This document shows, one piece after another, positions 13,536-22,826 of a DNA stretch of 64,000 nt (its first letter is position 1; each line of letters opens with the position of its first letter). The translations under genes and the position numbers were made by a program. Origin of the DNA: Vibrio neptunius. GTDB taxonomy: Bacteria > Pseudomonadota > Gammaproteobacteria > Enterobacterales > Vibrionaceae. The notes beneath the pieces were generated by a model. The model was not told where the DNA came from, ran no database searches, and saw only the letters and a list, made by a program, of their open reading frames with translations. Where the stretch lies: NCBI GenBank assembly GCA_019339365.1, contig CP079859.1, positions 1,550,001 to 1,614,000 on the forward strand, read 5' to 3'.

Positions 13536-13585
13536 TTTTTTCTGTTACGGCACCTAAGGTGCCGAGATAGGTTTTGGCAGCGTAT

Positions 13586-13807
13586 TTATTTAATGGCTTG
13601 AGCTTCTACTGGTATCACAGAGCTTGCGTGATACCCTTTCGGACCTTGTTCCACTTCAAATGTGACTTGTTGGCCTGCTTTCAGAGTACGATACCCATCC
13701 ATTTTGATTGTGGAGTAATGCGCAAACACATCACCGTCTTCACCTTCCGGACAGATAAAACCAAATCCTTTGGCGTTGTTAAACCATTTTACTGTACCTG
13801 TAGCCAT
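13586..13807 (-). CDS. cspD: Cold-shock-like protein CspD
   Basis: A 73-residue single cold-shock domain protein. The RNP motifs KGFGFI and VFAHYS are present. CspD is a stationary-phase DNA-replication inhibitor in E. coli rather than a cold-induced chaperone. The start at 13807 (MATGTVKWFN) was chosen over an ATG nine bases upstream because GAGGG lies nine bases before it and the family begins there. It is divergent from clpS-clpA, the conserved gammaproteobacterial arrangement, and converges on icd. Confidence 0.93.
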   Translation of the reverse strand: MATGTVKWFNNAKGFGFICPEGEDGDVFAHYSTIKMDGYRTLKAGQQVTFEVEQGPKGYHASSVIPVEAQAIK

Positions 13808-14271
13808 GCTATACATCCCTCATGCATATTGTTACTGAAGTTGTGTGATTACACGTTTATTCCGTGTGTAAACAAAAAGTGAATATCCATTCAGCCGCTG
13901 CCAAATTTTGAGTCACTATTTGACCAATGTAGCCAATGGTTGAGTACAGTCAATAGAAAAAACGTATCACACTCAACATATTTGCAAACAAATCACTTTT
14001 AAGATTTACATTTTTGCAACGAATTTCAGCTGAATCCGGTCTGTTGTATTTAAGCGCTGAATGGTTTTTGGTGTCTTTTTAATCAATTAGATAGAGAATG
14101 CGGTTTGATAGAAATCTTTTATTTGCAGCGATACAATTGCTGCATTAGTCTCTAAGTAAGGGCACAAATTTGCTTGGCTCAATTTGTTCTTACTTATAAG
14201 AGCTAAATCGATAACTTCCGCGTAGTGAAGTGGTAAAATTATCTTAAGCAACTTTCTAAACACGATGAGTC
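13808..14271. promoter_or_regulatory. Divergent intergenic region between cspD and clpS
   Basis: 464 A+T-rich bases holding the cspD leader and the clpS promoter. I see no further gene and no strong palindrome. Confidence 0.5.
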
Positions 14272-14592
14272 ATGAGCAAGCAATTTGAATGGGTCACTCC
14301 AGACTCTGATTTACTGGAGCTAGAAAAAACAAAAGTAAAGCCGCCGTCCATGTATAACGTTGTTTTGAATAACGACGATTACACACCAATGGACTTTGTG
14401 ATTGAAATCCTAGAGCGTTTTTTCTCTATGGATATAGACAAGGCAACACAAGTGATGCTCAAAGTGCATTACGAAGGCAAAGCGATATGTGGCACATTTA
14501 CTGCCGAAGTCGCCGAAACCAAAGTAGCGCAAGTGACAATGTATTCTCAAGAAAACGAGCATCCTTTGCTTTGTACAATGGAGCAAGCGTAA
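14272..14592 (+). CDS. clpS: ATP-dependent Clp protease adaptor ClpS
   Basis: A 106-residue N-end-rule adaptor that binds the ClpA N-domain and delivers substrates with destabilising N-terminal residues to ClpAP. The binding-pocket segment [18 protein letters not shown] (about 27-44) and the later [10 protein letters not shown] are clear. The gene is followed after 42 bases by clpA, which begins at its own strong ribosome site, so the pair forms the usual operon. Confidence 0.96.
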   Translation: MSKQFEWVTPDSDLLELEKTKVKPPSMYNVVLNNDDYTPMDFVIEILERFFSMDIDKATQVMLKVHYEGKAICGTFTAEVAETKVAQVTMYSQENEHPLLCTMEQA

Positions 14593-14634
14593 AGCTGAAT
14601 CAAGCAACCTAAGTTGCTGCCAAAGGAGGTACTT

Positions 14635-16908
14635 ATGCTGAATAAAGAGTTAGAGTCGAGTCTAAACGGCGCATTCTCCCGCGCTAGAGACAAACGACAT
14701 GAGTTCATGACTGTCGAGCACCTCCTGCTAGCATTGTTGGAAAACGATGCTGCAAGGGAAGCCCTTCTTGCCTGTCAGGCCGATATTGATGCATTAAGAA
14801 GCGAGTTAGACATCTTTATTGATCAGACAACTCCTCTTATCCCTGAAAATGATGAAACTCGCGAAACCCAACCTACATTAAGTTTCCAACGTGTTCTGCA
14901 GCGTGCGGTTTTCCACGTGCAGTCTTCAGGACGCAGTGAAGTAACAGGTGCCAACGTGTTGGTTGCTATCTTTAGTGAACAAGAATCTCACGCGGCTTAT
15001 CTTCTGAAGAAGAACGATATTAGCCGTCTGGATATCGTTAACTTTATTTCACACGGTATTACCAAAGCATCAAGCTCAGGTGATGACTCTTCTTCATCCG
15101 ACTCTTTCAGTAGCAGTGACAGTAGTGAAGAAGCGGGCTCGGAAGAGCGCCTAGAGAGTTTTGCCTCGAACTTGAATCAGTTGGCTAAGCAAGGTCAAAT
15201 TGATCCACTGATTGGTCGAGATAAAGAGCTGGAAAGAACGATCCAAGTATTGTGTCGCCGCCGTAAAAACAATCCACTGCTAGTGGGTGAAGCGGGCGTG
15301 GGTAAAACAGCGATTGCGGAAGGCTTAGCGTGGAGAATTGTTGAAGGGCAAGTGCCTGAAGTCATTAAGAATAGCGTTATTTATTCTTTAGATATTGGCT
15401 CGCTACTCGCAGGCACCAAATACCGTGGTGATTTTGAAAAACGTTTTAAAACCATTCTTAAACAATTAGAGAAAGAAGACGACGCGATTCTTTTCATTGA
15501 TGAGATCCATACCATTATTGGTGCTGGTGCAGCATCTGGCGGCCAGGTCGACGCAGCGAATCTGATTAAGCCTCTGCTAAGTAGCGGTAAATTGCGTTGT
15601 ATCGGTTCTACCACGTATCAGGAATACAGTAATATTTTTGAAAAAGAGCGTGCGCTGTCCCGTCGTTTCCAAAAGATAGACATCGTTGAGCCGTCACTTG
15701 ATGATACCACCAAAATTCTGATGGGCCTCAAACCTAAATACGAAGCTCACCATGAAGTGCGCTACACCAACAAAGCATTACGTGCTGCGGTAGAGCTTTC
15801 GGCTAAATACATCAATGAGCGTCATTTGCCAGACAAAGCTATTGACGTGATTGATGAGGCTGGTGCTCGTCATCGTTTAGCGCCAGCGAGCCGTCGCAAG
15901 AAAACCGTCGGTGTAGCCGACATTGAGGCCATGGTCGCTAAAATGGCTCGTATTCCTGAAAAATCAGTGTCTTCTTCTGACAAAGAGATTCTTCAGAATC
16001 TGGATGAGAAGATGAAGATGCTGGTGTTTGGTCAGGATGATGCCATTGATGTACTAAGCGAAGCCATCAAGCTAACTCGAGCTGGTCTTGGCGCGGACAA
16101 TAAGCCTGTCGGTTCATTCTTATTTGCAGGCCCAACTGGGGTGGGTAAAACGGAAGTTACCGTTCAGCTGTCGAAATTGATGGGTATCGAGCTACTGCGT
16201 TTTGATATGTCTGAATATGGCGAACGTCACTCTGTGAGCCGTTTGATTGGTGCACCTCCAGGTTACGTTGGATACGATCAGGGCGGTCTGTTGACGGATG
16301 CTGTGATTAAACATCCACACTCTGTTGTGCTTTTGGATGAGATAGAAAAAGCGCATCCAGATATCTTTAACCTGCTTCTTCAGGTTATGGATAACGGAAC
16401 ACTGACTGACAACAATGGTCGCAAAGCGGACTTCCGTAATGTCATTCTTGTGATGACGACCAACGCTGGTGTGCAGGAAACGATCAAGAAGTCCATCGGT
16501 CTTATCCAGCAAGATCACAGCCACGATGCGATGTCGGAAATCAAGAAAGTCTTTACGCCTGAATTCCGTAATCGTCTGGATAACATCATCTGGTTTAACA
16601 GCCTTGACGAACATGTAATCCATCAAGTGGTTGATAAGTTCATTGTTGAGCTACAGGCGCAGCTAGATGCACGTGGTGTATCGCTGGAGGTCTCAGATGA
16701 TGCTAGGCATTGGCTAGCACTAAAAGGCTACGATAAAGCCATGGGTGCGCGCCCAATGGGACGTGTTATTCAAGAGCAACTTAAGAAACCTCTTGCTAAT
16801 GAGCTGCTGTTCGGTACGTTGGTCGACGGCGGCACCGTGAAAGTCAATCTGAAGAAAGATGAGCTTAAGTTTAAGTACTTAAGTGAAAAAGAGGCGGCTG
16901 TACACTAA
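14635..16908 (+). CDS. clpA: ATP-dependent Clp protease ATP-binding subunit ClpA
   Basis: A 757-residue AAA+ unfoldase that feeds ClpP. An N-terminal double Clp repeat (about 1-145) is followed by a very Ser/Asp-rich linker (about 147-175). AAA domain 1 has Walker A GEAGVGKT near 218 and Walker [13 protein letters not shown] domain 2 has GPTGVGKT near 499 and [11 protein letters not shown]. The start at 14635 is set by an almost perfect Shine-Dalgarno, AAAGGAGGT at 14622-14630. An earlier in-frame ATG would lie upstream of this site. It is co-transcribed with clpS and ends at a strong terminator. Confidence 0.97.
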   Translation: MLNKELESSLNGAFSRARDKRHEFMTVEHLLLALLENDAAREALLACQADIDALRSELDIFIDQTTPLIPENDETRETQPTLSFQRVLQRAVFHVQSSGRSEVTGANVLVAIFSEQESHAAYLLKKNDISRLDIVNFISHGITKASSSGDDSSSSDSFSSSDSSEEAGSEERLESFASNLNQLAKQGQIDPLIGRDKELERTIQVLCRRRKNNPLLVGEAGVGKTAIAEGLAWRIVEGQVPEVIKNSVIYSLDIGSLLAGTKYRGDFEKRFKTILKQLEKEDDAILFIDEIHTIIGAGAASGGQVDAANLIKPLLSSGKLRCIGSTTYQEYSNIFEKERALSRRFQKIDIVEPSLDDTTKILMGLKPKYEAHHEVRYTNKALRAAVELSAKYINERHLPDKAIDVIDEAGARHRLAPASRRKKTVGVADIEAMVAKMARIPEKSVSSSDKEILQNLDEKMKMLVFGQDDAIDVLSEAIKLTRAGLGADNKPVGSFLFAGPTGVGKTEVTVQLSKLMGIELLRFDMSEYGERHSVSRLIGAPPGYVGYDQGGLLTDAVIKHPHSVVLLDEIEKAHPDIFNLLLQVMDNGTLTDNNGRKADFRNVILVMTTNAGVQETIKKSIGLIQQDHSHDAMSEIKKVFTPEFRNRLDNIIWFNSLDEHVIHQVVDKFIVELQAQLDARGVSLEVSDDARHWLALKGYDKAMGARPMGRVIQEQLKKPLANELLFGTLVDGGTVKVNLKKDELKFKYLSEKEAAVH

Positions 16909-16923
16909 GTCGTGTGTTTAATG

Positions 16924-16957
16924 AAAAAGCCAGAGCGTGTGAAGCTCTGGCTTTTTT
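16924..16957 (+). terminator. Terminator after clpA
   Basis: Stem AAAAAGCCAGAGC / GCTCTGGCTTTTT, 13 bp with a 7-base loop and a T-tract. Its A-rich left arm would also terminate the converging minus-strand gene. Confidence 0.92.
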
Positions 16958-16960
16958 GTA

Positions 16961-17593
16961 TCAGTTGAAAACGGATCTTAATGCGAGATAGGACGTCTCA
17001 ATGTGTGGCGGTATTTCCTGTTCTATCTGAAATCCTTTGTTGGGGTATTCTTTGATTCGCTCAAAATCACCCAACAAAGCTTCAACGGTCACATCAAGAG
17101 ATATCTCTTCACTAAAGTAATCAATAAAAGCAGTTTTAGGGGACGTTACGCAAACATGGTTGACTTCATTTGGCCATTGTTTCATGAAAGTCGCGTAAGC
17201 TCGTCTCTCCATATAGGGCTTTTGAACCAATATAAACGAACGAAAATCGTAGTAAAGTTCGGTGAGAAGTTTGGCCGTTAACTGTATATTTTCACCGGTA
17301 TTGGTCGCTTGAACTTCGAGGATGATATCAGCTGAGGGGACACCGAGATCTCTCGCTATAGCAGCAAAAGTATGTGCCTCGGTTTGATCAAAAATACCGT
17401 CTGTTCATCGTCCAACACCACCAGAAAATACAATCTTGGTTGCCCAACCATCGTGATAAAGTTTTGCGGCATGCTCTGCAACCCTAACGTCGTTGCTACC
17501 AAGTACAAATAGGCAGTCAGCTTTATGTAATGGCTGATCGAGCTGCATGTAATCCCACAGGTTTTCTATGTGCTGGAAAAGCTTGGTATTCAT
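16961..17593 (-). pseudogene. YdcF-like DUF218 protein interrupted by an in-frame TGA
   Basis: A 210-codon reading frame for a DUF218 (YdcF/SanA/ElyC-like) protein of unknown substrate. It begins with MNTKLFQHIENLWDYMQLDQ and contains ADCLFVLGSNDVRVAEHA (about 25-42) and IVFSGGVGR (about 54-62). At 17407-17405 the codon is TGA. The same frame continues without interruption for 148 more codons with family-like sequence (TDGIFDQTEAHTFAAIA, NTGENIQLTA) to a stop at 16961. Homologues usually have Trp or another residue at such a point, so a TGG to TGA change is the simplest explanation. Unlike the other broken genes here it is a substitution, not an indel. It may be a true null allele. Confidence 0.8.
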
Positions 17594-17608
17594 ATCAGAT
17601 TCCCAGTG

Positions 17609-18430
17609 TTATACAAGTTCTAACGTGTGCTGGTAATGAAAGCGATAACCTAATCTTTGCAAGCGATCGGCTAGAATTCGTTTGTCTGCTTGTTGTACAA
17701 CAGGTGGTAGGCGGACATCAGAGCCGACACTGTTGAGTGCTGCTTGATAAAACTCAGCCTTGCTAACCGTATTGGGTGTCGTCGCATTGATTACAACGTT
17801 CTTGCAAGTGAGTGCAACGAAGCTTGTTGCACCTATCGCATCGGTCAGATGAAGCATATTGGCTGGAGCGAGTTCACTGACTTGTTTCAATTTATCGACA
17901 AAGCGAGAAGGGTGACGATCAGGTCCAACGAGTCCACTACAGCGGACAACGCCGTAATCAAGCCCTGAATCAATTACATACTGCTCTGCTTGCAACATCG
18001 TAGCTGCTTTTTCCGAGAATAAGTTGCTGTTGTGCGCTTTATTGAGAGAGGCAGCATCTTCGTCTAAGGCGTCAGCTAGGTTTGGGTATACGGTGGTCGA
18101 GCTGACCATGATGACTTTCTTAACCTGAGCAACCAGACAAGCCTGACAGAGCATATTCCAGTGCTGAGCGTACTGTTGCCCCATCCCTTTTCTAAAACCG
18201 GGAGGGAAGCAGCCAATCACAATGTCCGCCTTAGTGTTACTAATGGCTTGAGCGACAATATCCGGATTACTCTGTAAGTCGATTTTAAGCCCTGTGAGAT
18301 GCTGAGCTTCGAGCTCTTCTACACCTGCGTCAGTAGTGCGGCTGACAAAGACTTTATGACCGATAGTTTCGAGGTAATGTGCGAGTGGTTTTCCAAGCCA
18401 GCCACCGCCAATAATCAATATTGTTTTCAC
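17609..18430 (-). CDS. NAD(P)-binding Rossmann-fold protein, YeeZ-like (SDR/epimerase family)
   Basis: A 273-residue protein with an N-terminal dinucleotide-binding motif, ILIIGGGWLGKPLAHYLE, and later VMVSSTTVYP-like and GLVGPDRHPSRF segments typical of extended SDR/YeeZ-type proteins. The substrate is unknown. The start GTG at 18430 was chosen because AGGGA lies seven bases upstream and the Rossmann motif then begins at residue 3. A longer upstream frame would add a poorly conserved leader. It lies 15 bases upstream of the ydcF-like gene on the same strand, so the two are probably co-transcribed. Confidence 0.8.
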   Translation of the reverse strand: MKTILIIGGGWLGKPLAHYLETIGHKVFVSRTTDAGVEELEAQHLTGLKIDLQSNPDIVAQAISNTKADIVIGCFPPGFRKGMGQQYAQHWNMLCQACLVAQVKKVIMVSSTTVYPNLADALDEDAASLNKAHNSNLFSEKAATMLQAEQYVIDSGLDYGVVRCSGLVGPDRHPSRFVDKLKQVSELAPANMLHLTDAIGATSFVALTCKNVVINATTPNTVSKAEFYQAALNSVGSDVRLPPVVQQADKRILADRLQRLGYRFHYQHTLELV

Positions 18431-18612
18431 ACTAAGTCCCTGTTTGAAGAGGTTGATAACGTTAACTATCCTAAAGAAGCAAGGATTAATCAATGGTTTG
18501 TTTGGTGTTTGTATGTGGGTGAACGAGTAATACGGAAGAGACTCAAATCTCTCTAAAATGAGTCTATTATTACTAGTGAGGCGTTATGCCATCCTAACTT
18601 TTAGGAAAGCTC

Positions 18613-19395
18613 ATGAAATGGTATCTGTGGATATGGGCCGTCTTGTTTTCATCCATCTCAACGGCCAATCAAAAAGTGTATATGACGTCATTAGAATGGC
18701 CACCGTATTCGGGTGCGGATTTACCAGAGAATGGCTATTCTGTTGCTGTCGCGCGCGAAGCGTTTTCAGTGATGGGGTACGAGTTAGTCGTGGACTTTCA
18801 ACCATGGGTTCGTGCTGTCGCTCTAGCGACCAAGTCTGAGAAATATGTGGGATACTTCCCAGAGTACTATTTTGACACTACCGAATTTGTTTTCTCAGAT
18901 TCCATAGGCAGTGGGCCTTTGGGCTTTGTAGAGAACACTCGTTTCCCGATTCAATGGGAAACACTGTCTGATTTGACATTTTTCAAAATTGGGGTGGTGC
19001 AGGGCTACGTTAATACGACAGAGTTTGATGATATGGTCGAAACGGGCGAGCTTCAAGTTGAGGCCTCGACCAATGATGCTAGAAACATACACAAGGTAGC
19101 AAAGGGTCGATTGGATATCGCTGTAATAGACCCAAATGTTCTAGAGTACCTCATCAGTATTGATGTGAGAGAAGATCTACTTAGAAAGCGTCTCAGGATG
19201 AATGCTAAATTATTGGAAACTAAGCAGTTATATATAGCGTTCAAAGATCAACCCGAGGGCAGAGATATCCGAGAAGTATTTAATCAAGGGCTAAAGAAAA
19301 TTGATATCGAACGGATTGTCAGTCGGCTTATGAAGCTAACTGACAATGAGCAGATCGTTCTGAGCAATACGCCAGTGATCAAGAAAACTAACTAG
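18613..19395 (+). CDS. Periplasmic substrate-binding protein (PBP2-type, amino-acid-like)
   Basis: A 260-residue secreted protein. An N-terminal signal peptide (about 1-18) is followed by MTSLEWPPYSGADLPENGY, the usual opening of type 2 periplasmic binding proteins of the polar amino acid family. FQPWVRAVALA and the two-lobe layout support this. No permease or ATPase gene is adjacent, so it may be an orphan binding protein, perhaps a sensor ligand-binding protein. Such solitary PBP2 proteins are common in Vibrio. Ligand unknown. Its 3' end overlaps the converging TIGR02647 gene by eight bases. Confidence 0.75.
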   Translation: MKWYLWIWAVLFSSISTANQKVYMTSLEWPPYSGADLPENGYSVAVAREAFSVMGYELVVDFQPWVRAVALATKSEKYVGYFPEYYFDTTEFVFSDSIGSGPLGFVENTRFPIQWETLSDLTFFKIGVVQGYVNTTEFDDMVETGELQVEASTNDARNIHKVAKGRLDIAVIDPNVLEYLISIDVREDLLRKRLRMNAKLLETKQLYIAFKDQPEGRDIREVFNQGLKKIDIERIVSRLMKLTDNEQIVLSNTPVIKKTN

Positions 19396-19621
19396 ACAAA
19401 ACTCTAAGAATTTTATCTGCATGTTCAGCAACTTCGATACCTTCATCTGTGAGATAACCACCGTCAGGCTGAGTACATAGCCCTTTGTCGAATAGCCTTT
19501 GAATCGCCGATTGCATGTTTTGTGATGCATCATGATGAACTTTAATGCCAGTCGCGGCGCTGCTAATGTCAAATTGCAATAAAAGGTTTAACTCGTCGAT
19601 TTTGTCAGAGGTATATTTCAT
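19388..19621 (-). CDS. TIGR02647 family conserved small protein
   Basis: A 77-residue cytoplasmic protein matching the TIGR02647 family pattern: DELNLLLQFDISSAATGIKV, then MQSAIQRLFDKGLCTQPDGG and YLTDEGIEVAEHA. The layout resembles a small winged-helix-like or helical protein, and its function is not known. It converges on and slightly overlaps the binding-protein gene. Confidence 0.8.
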   Translation of the reverse strand: MKYTSDKIDELNLLLQFDISSAATGIKVHHDASQNMQSAIQRLFDKGLCTQPDGGYLTDEGIEVAEHADKILRVLSS

Positions 19622-20071
19622 AGTGATTTCCTTACAGCAAGTACTGGAACAACCATATTCCTGATATTGGTATTCAGCAATTAGATGCCAATAGAAATGT
19701 TACCTACCGCTGAATTTGAAGAAAAATCTCTTTTAACTGACTAGATAGTGAGCAATAGATAGGCTGGGTTTAGCGCAGTTTTTAATGCTTAAACTGCATA
19801 ACAACAGAGATTGATATGCAAATATGAATTCATCGCTATCTTAGTGACTAACTCTTTAACGTAGTGAATGTTAACTATAAGAGAATAATTAAGATTCTCT
19901 ATTTTTTATTGTCCATGTTTGTCTTGTTTTCTCCGTCTAGTTTGGCTTGTTCGGTGCAGTTTTCTTTGTGTAAACGGAGCTTGAGATAAAACTAACAAAT
20001 AAGGCTTGAAATTGACCACAATAAGAGTAATTATCCGCGCCGAAAATCCACATTAACAGAAATGTCTTTCC
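19622..20071. promoter_or_regulatory. Intergenic region upstream of focA
   Basis: 450 A+T-rich bases with no gene. It should hold the focA promoter. I found no perfect FNR box (TTGAT-N4-ATCAA); only isolated TTGAT half-sites such as at 19812. Confidence 0.4.
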
Positions 20072-20917
20072 ATGATGAATTTAAACCAGTTTGATTCTTT
20101 ATTACCGCCTCAGATGGCGGAACGTGCCGCTGAAATCGGTGTTGGTAAGGTCACTAAAGACCCAATGAAGTCGTTTTTATTAGCGATTTCTGCAGGGATT
20201 CATATTGGAATTGCGTTTGTCTTCTACACAGTAGTCACCACAGGTGCAGGTGACTTGCCTTGGGGTGTCACTCGATTGCTTGGTGGTTTGGCTTTCAGTC
20301 TTGGATTGATTCTGGTTGTTGTCACAGGTGGTGAGTTGTTTACTAGTTCGGTGTTGACTCTGGTGGCGAGAGCAAGTGGTAAAATCACCTGGAAGATGCT
20401 GATGAAAAACTGGGCTGTGGTTTATGGTGGCAATCTTATCGGTGCGTTACTACTAGTGGTTTGTATGTTGCTGACTAAGCAGTATATGTTCGATAGCGGT
20501 CAAGTTGGCTTAAACGCGATGGCGATCTCTCAGCATAAACTTCACCATAGTTTTATCTCAGCGGTGGCGCTAGGTATCATGTGTAATGTATTGGTTTGTA
20601 TAGCGGTTTGGATGACATTCAGTGGGCGCACTCTCACTGACAAAATCGCTGTTATGATTTTGCCTGTCGCGATGTTCGTATCCGCTGGATTTGAGCACTG
20701 TATCGCCAATATGTTTCAGGTTCCGATGGCTATCGCGATTAAGTTTTTCGCGCCAGCAGAATTTTGGCAAATGACAGGAGCGAATATTTCTGATTATGCG
20801 GACCTGAATTTGCTCAGTTTTCTTACCAATAACCTTATTCCTGTGACTCTAGGTAACATCATCGGTGGTGGCGTCTTTGTTGGAATGTGGTACTGGATGA
20901 TATACTTAAGAGATTAG
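20072..20917 (+). CDS. focA: Formate/nitrite channel, FocA-like
   Basis: A 281-residue inner-membrane channel of the FNT family, with six hydrophobic helices and the family opening FDSLLPPQMAERAAEIGVGK followed by AISAGIHIGIAFVFY. The segment GGELFTSS in helix 2 is the typical FNT loop. FocA exports or imports formate in mixed-acid fermentation. In E. coli it precedes pflB, but here a terminator follows directly, so it is transcribed alone. NirC is the main alternative, but the opening and length favour FocA. Confidence 0.9.
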   Translation: MMNLNQFDSLLPPQMAERAAEIGVGKVTKDPMKSFLLAISAGIHIGIAFVFYTVVTTGAGDLPWGVTRLLGGLAFSLGLILVVVTGGELFTSSVLTLVARASGKITWKMLMKNWAVVYGGNLIGALLLVVCMLLTKQYMFDSGQVGLNAMAISQHKLHHSFISAVALGIMCNVLVCIAVWMTFSGRTLTDKIAVMILPVAMFVSAGFEHCIANMFQVPMAIAIKFFAPAEFWQMTGANISDYADLNLLSFLTNNLIPVTLGNIIGGGVFVGMWYWMIYLRD

Positions 20918-20931
20918 ATCGATAGTACGAG

Positions 20932-20957
20932 GGCTCGTTGAGAAACGAGCCTTTTTT
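20932..20957 (+). terminator. Terminator after focA
   Basis: Perfect 8-bp stem GGCTCGTT / AACGAGCC with a GAGA loop and a T-tract, 14 bases after the stop. Confidence 0.9.
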
Positions 20958-20971
20958 GATCTTGATGGCTC

Positions 20972-21112
20972 TCAGTGCCATTGTCGCCATGACTCTTGAA
21001 TAAAGTCATCCAGATCGAGCAGTTCTTTTGGTTGGGAAACGAGCCAGTTTCGTTCCTCGTCATTATCCGATGGCGAGGGCTTTTCAACATGACAAACGGT
21101 ACCTAGTTGCAT
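20972..21112 (-). CDS. Small acidic hypothetical protein
   Basis: A 46-residue candidate gene ending IQESWRQWH. I chose the ATG at 21112 because AAGGA lies nine bases before it; an upstream in-frame ATG at 21157 has no ribosome site. The product is acidic and soluble, with no signal or motif I recognise. It sits between the focA terminator and fetB on the minus strand. The good ribosome site is the main argument that it is real. Confidence 0.45.
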   Translation of the reverse strand: MQLGTVCHVEKPSPSDNDEERNWLVSQPKELLDLDDFIQESWRQWH

Positions 21113-21321
21113 TCTCTGTATCCTTACAAAAGCAGAACCTTGGAGATTAAAGCTCATATTTGACGCTTTGATGACATGGGAAGAACGTGTTTGTATGCAT
21201 ATGAATACTAGGTGTTTTTGGTTTGTATACCGTGTCTGATTGCGAAAAGCAGACTTATCCTGAAAGCGATGACACGGTTATCCACAGATTCTGTGGATAA
21301 GATCTTTTCTCTTCAAAGTTG

Positions 21322-22125
21322 TTAGCATCCAGATCGCTCGTGGTTGAGGTCGACTAAGACTTTTCCATCTTTAGTGAAGCAGTGTCGAATAGTGAGTGAT
21401 AGAGTCAGGCTGATCGAAACAGACAGCATGACGAAGATCGCGATCATGATCATCAATTGATATTTGATCGCTACGATTGGGCTCGCTCCTCCCAGTATTT
21501 GCCCCGTCATCATTCCAGGCAGTGTCACCAAACCAGTGGTTGTCATCGACGCTAAGGTGGGGGCGAGAGACTTGAGGATCGATTCCCGAACGAACGGTAG
21601 AGTGGCAAAGTTTGGTGAAGCGCCTAAAGCGATGGCGGCTTCATATTCGCTGCGACGTGTTTCCATTGAAGTGAAAAGATTTTGTAGGGCCACGATATTG
21701 CCACTGAGAGAGTTACCCAGCAGCATGCCAGCCAATGGGATAAGATACTGGGCATTGAATAGTGGTTCTGGCTGCACGATCACAATACAGATGATAAGTA
21801 GTAGAGGACACAAGCCAACAATTAGGCCACTAGTGACTGGATACATCAACCGTTGCTTAGGAAGCTTCGCCTTACTGATAATAGAACTAGCCCCAATAAG
21901 AGTCATGGCTATTAGCCACAATATGTTGATAGTTAGGCTGTTAATGTTAAGGAGGTACTCAAGGTATACCCCCACCAGCAGTAGTTGGATGGTCATTCTT
22001 GCTACACTAATCAATACTTCTGTTTCAATGTGCAGTCTGTAGCAGCGGCTGATCAAAAGTGGGATCGTCAATGTACAGAAAAACAAAGCCAGTAGAGGCC
22101 AGGAAATATCGATAACCCCGCTCAT
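21322..22125 (-). CDS. fetB: Iron export ABC transporter permease FetB-like
   Basis: A 267-residue integral membrane protein of the UPF0014/FetB family with about seven hydrophobic helices. The conserved EAAIALGAS (about 161-169) and TGLVTLPGMMTGQILGG (about 193-209) are typical of the permease and its coupling helix. In E. coli, FetA (ATPase) and FetB form an exporter linked to iron and peroxide tolerance, encoded side by side. Here no ATPase gene is adjacent on either side, so the partner must be encoded elsewhere or be absent. It is divergent from torE. Confidence 0.88.
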   Translation of the reverse strand: MSGVIDISWPLLALFFCTLTIPLLISRCYRLHIETEVLISVARMTIQLLLVGVYLEYLLNINSLTINILWLIAMTLIGASSIISKAKLPKQRLMYPVTSGLIVGLCPLLLIICIVIVQPEPLFNAQYLIPLAGMLLGNSLSGNIVALQNLFTSMETRRSEYEAAIALGASPNFATLPFVRESILKSLAPTLASMTTTGLVTLPGMMTGQILGGASPIVAIKYQLMIMIAIFVMLSVSISLTLSLTIRHCFTKDGKVLVDLNHERSGC

Positions 22126-22596
22126 GGGTCCTCCCTACAACGCAATATGTATTGGATACCTAATCTTTTCTGCATAGTGGATGTCATTGTCAACATGCTG
22201 ATTCTAGTCTGTCCCTCTCAGCACTCCTAATAGCTCTATTTTGAGTCATGTTCTAGAACAAATATGTAACATTTAGGTTCGTTTTTATGGGGATAGGGCG
22301 TGCTACAAGGCGAAAAATACACGCGATACTTTGCTTTATTGTAATTGAATTGCTAACAAGTTAACAATTCTGCTCTATTCACAAACTTTCACAAAACTAT
22401 GCATGTTGACATATGAGTTATTAATCAAACACATCTCTGGATGAGCTCAAAAAAGTGTCGAATAACATGCTCTGCTTGGGCTGATCTGATTGAACCCTAC
22501 AATTAGTATGGTCTAATATTTTTACTAGAGATTGTAAAAACGTTAGCTCAGCGACAAGAGCTATCCGATAACACTAAATACAAAATAGGCAAATGT
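22126..22596. promoter_or_regulatory. Divergent fetB / torE intergenic region with two palindromes
   Basis: 471 bases without a gene. A perfect 12-base palindrome TGTTCTAGAACA lies at 22249-22260, and a near-perfect 24-base dyad (GAATTG-n-TAAC / GTTA-n-CAATTC) at 22347-22370. The second is about 230 bases upstream of torE and could bind a regulator of the TMAO operon. I could not match it to the E. coli TorR box. Confidence 0.45.
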
Positions 22597-22776
22597 ATGA
22601 GTGATGTTAACAAAATAGAGAGTGGTGAAAAACGCTCGTTGGAGTGGAAGTCTTTCCTTTTCATCGCAGTGCTGCTCTTCCCGGTTCTGAGTGTGGCTTT
22701 CGTGGGTGGCTACGGATTCATTATTTGGATGCTACAGGTGTTCTTTCTTGGTCCTCCTGGTGCGCATGGCATGTAA
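22597..22776 (+). CDS. torE: TorE/NapE-type small membrane protein
   Basis: A 59-residue protein. A charged N-terminus (to about residue 18) is followed by one membrane helix with LFPVLSVAFVGGYGFIIWM and a C-terminal FFLGPPGAHGM, the signature ending of TorE/NapE proteins. It lies 50 bases upstream of torC on the same strand, the expected torECA order in Vibrio and Shewanella. Its role in TMAO respiration is accessory and poorly defined. An overlapping ATG four bases earlier reads into an immediate stop, so the start at 22597 is clear. Confidence 0.88.
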   Translation: MSDVNKIESGEKRSLEWKSFLFIAVLLFPVLSVAFVGGYGFIIWMLQVFFLGPPGAHGM

Positions 22777-22826
22777 ACCCCTGATCTCGTTCCCCTATTT
22801 TTGAAAAGATTTTAAGAGAGCAAACC

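Noticed and set aside
22126..22596. E. coli-type TorR boxes upstream of torE
   Set aside because: No convincing match to CTGTTCATAT repeats; only unrelated palindromes were seen.
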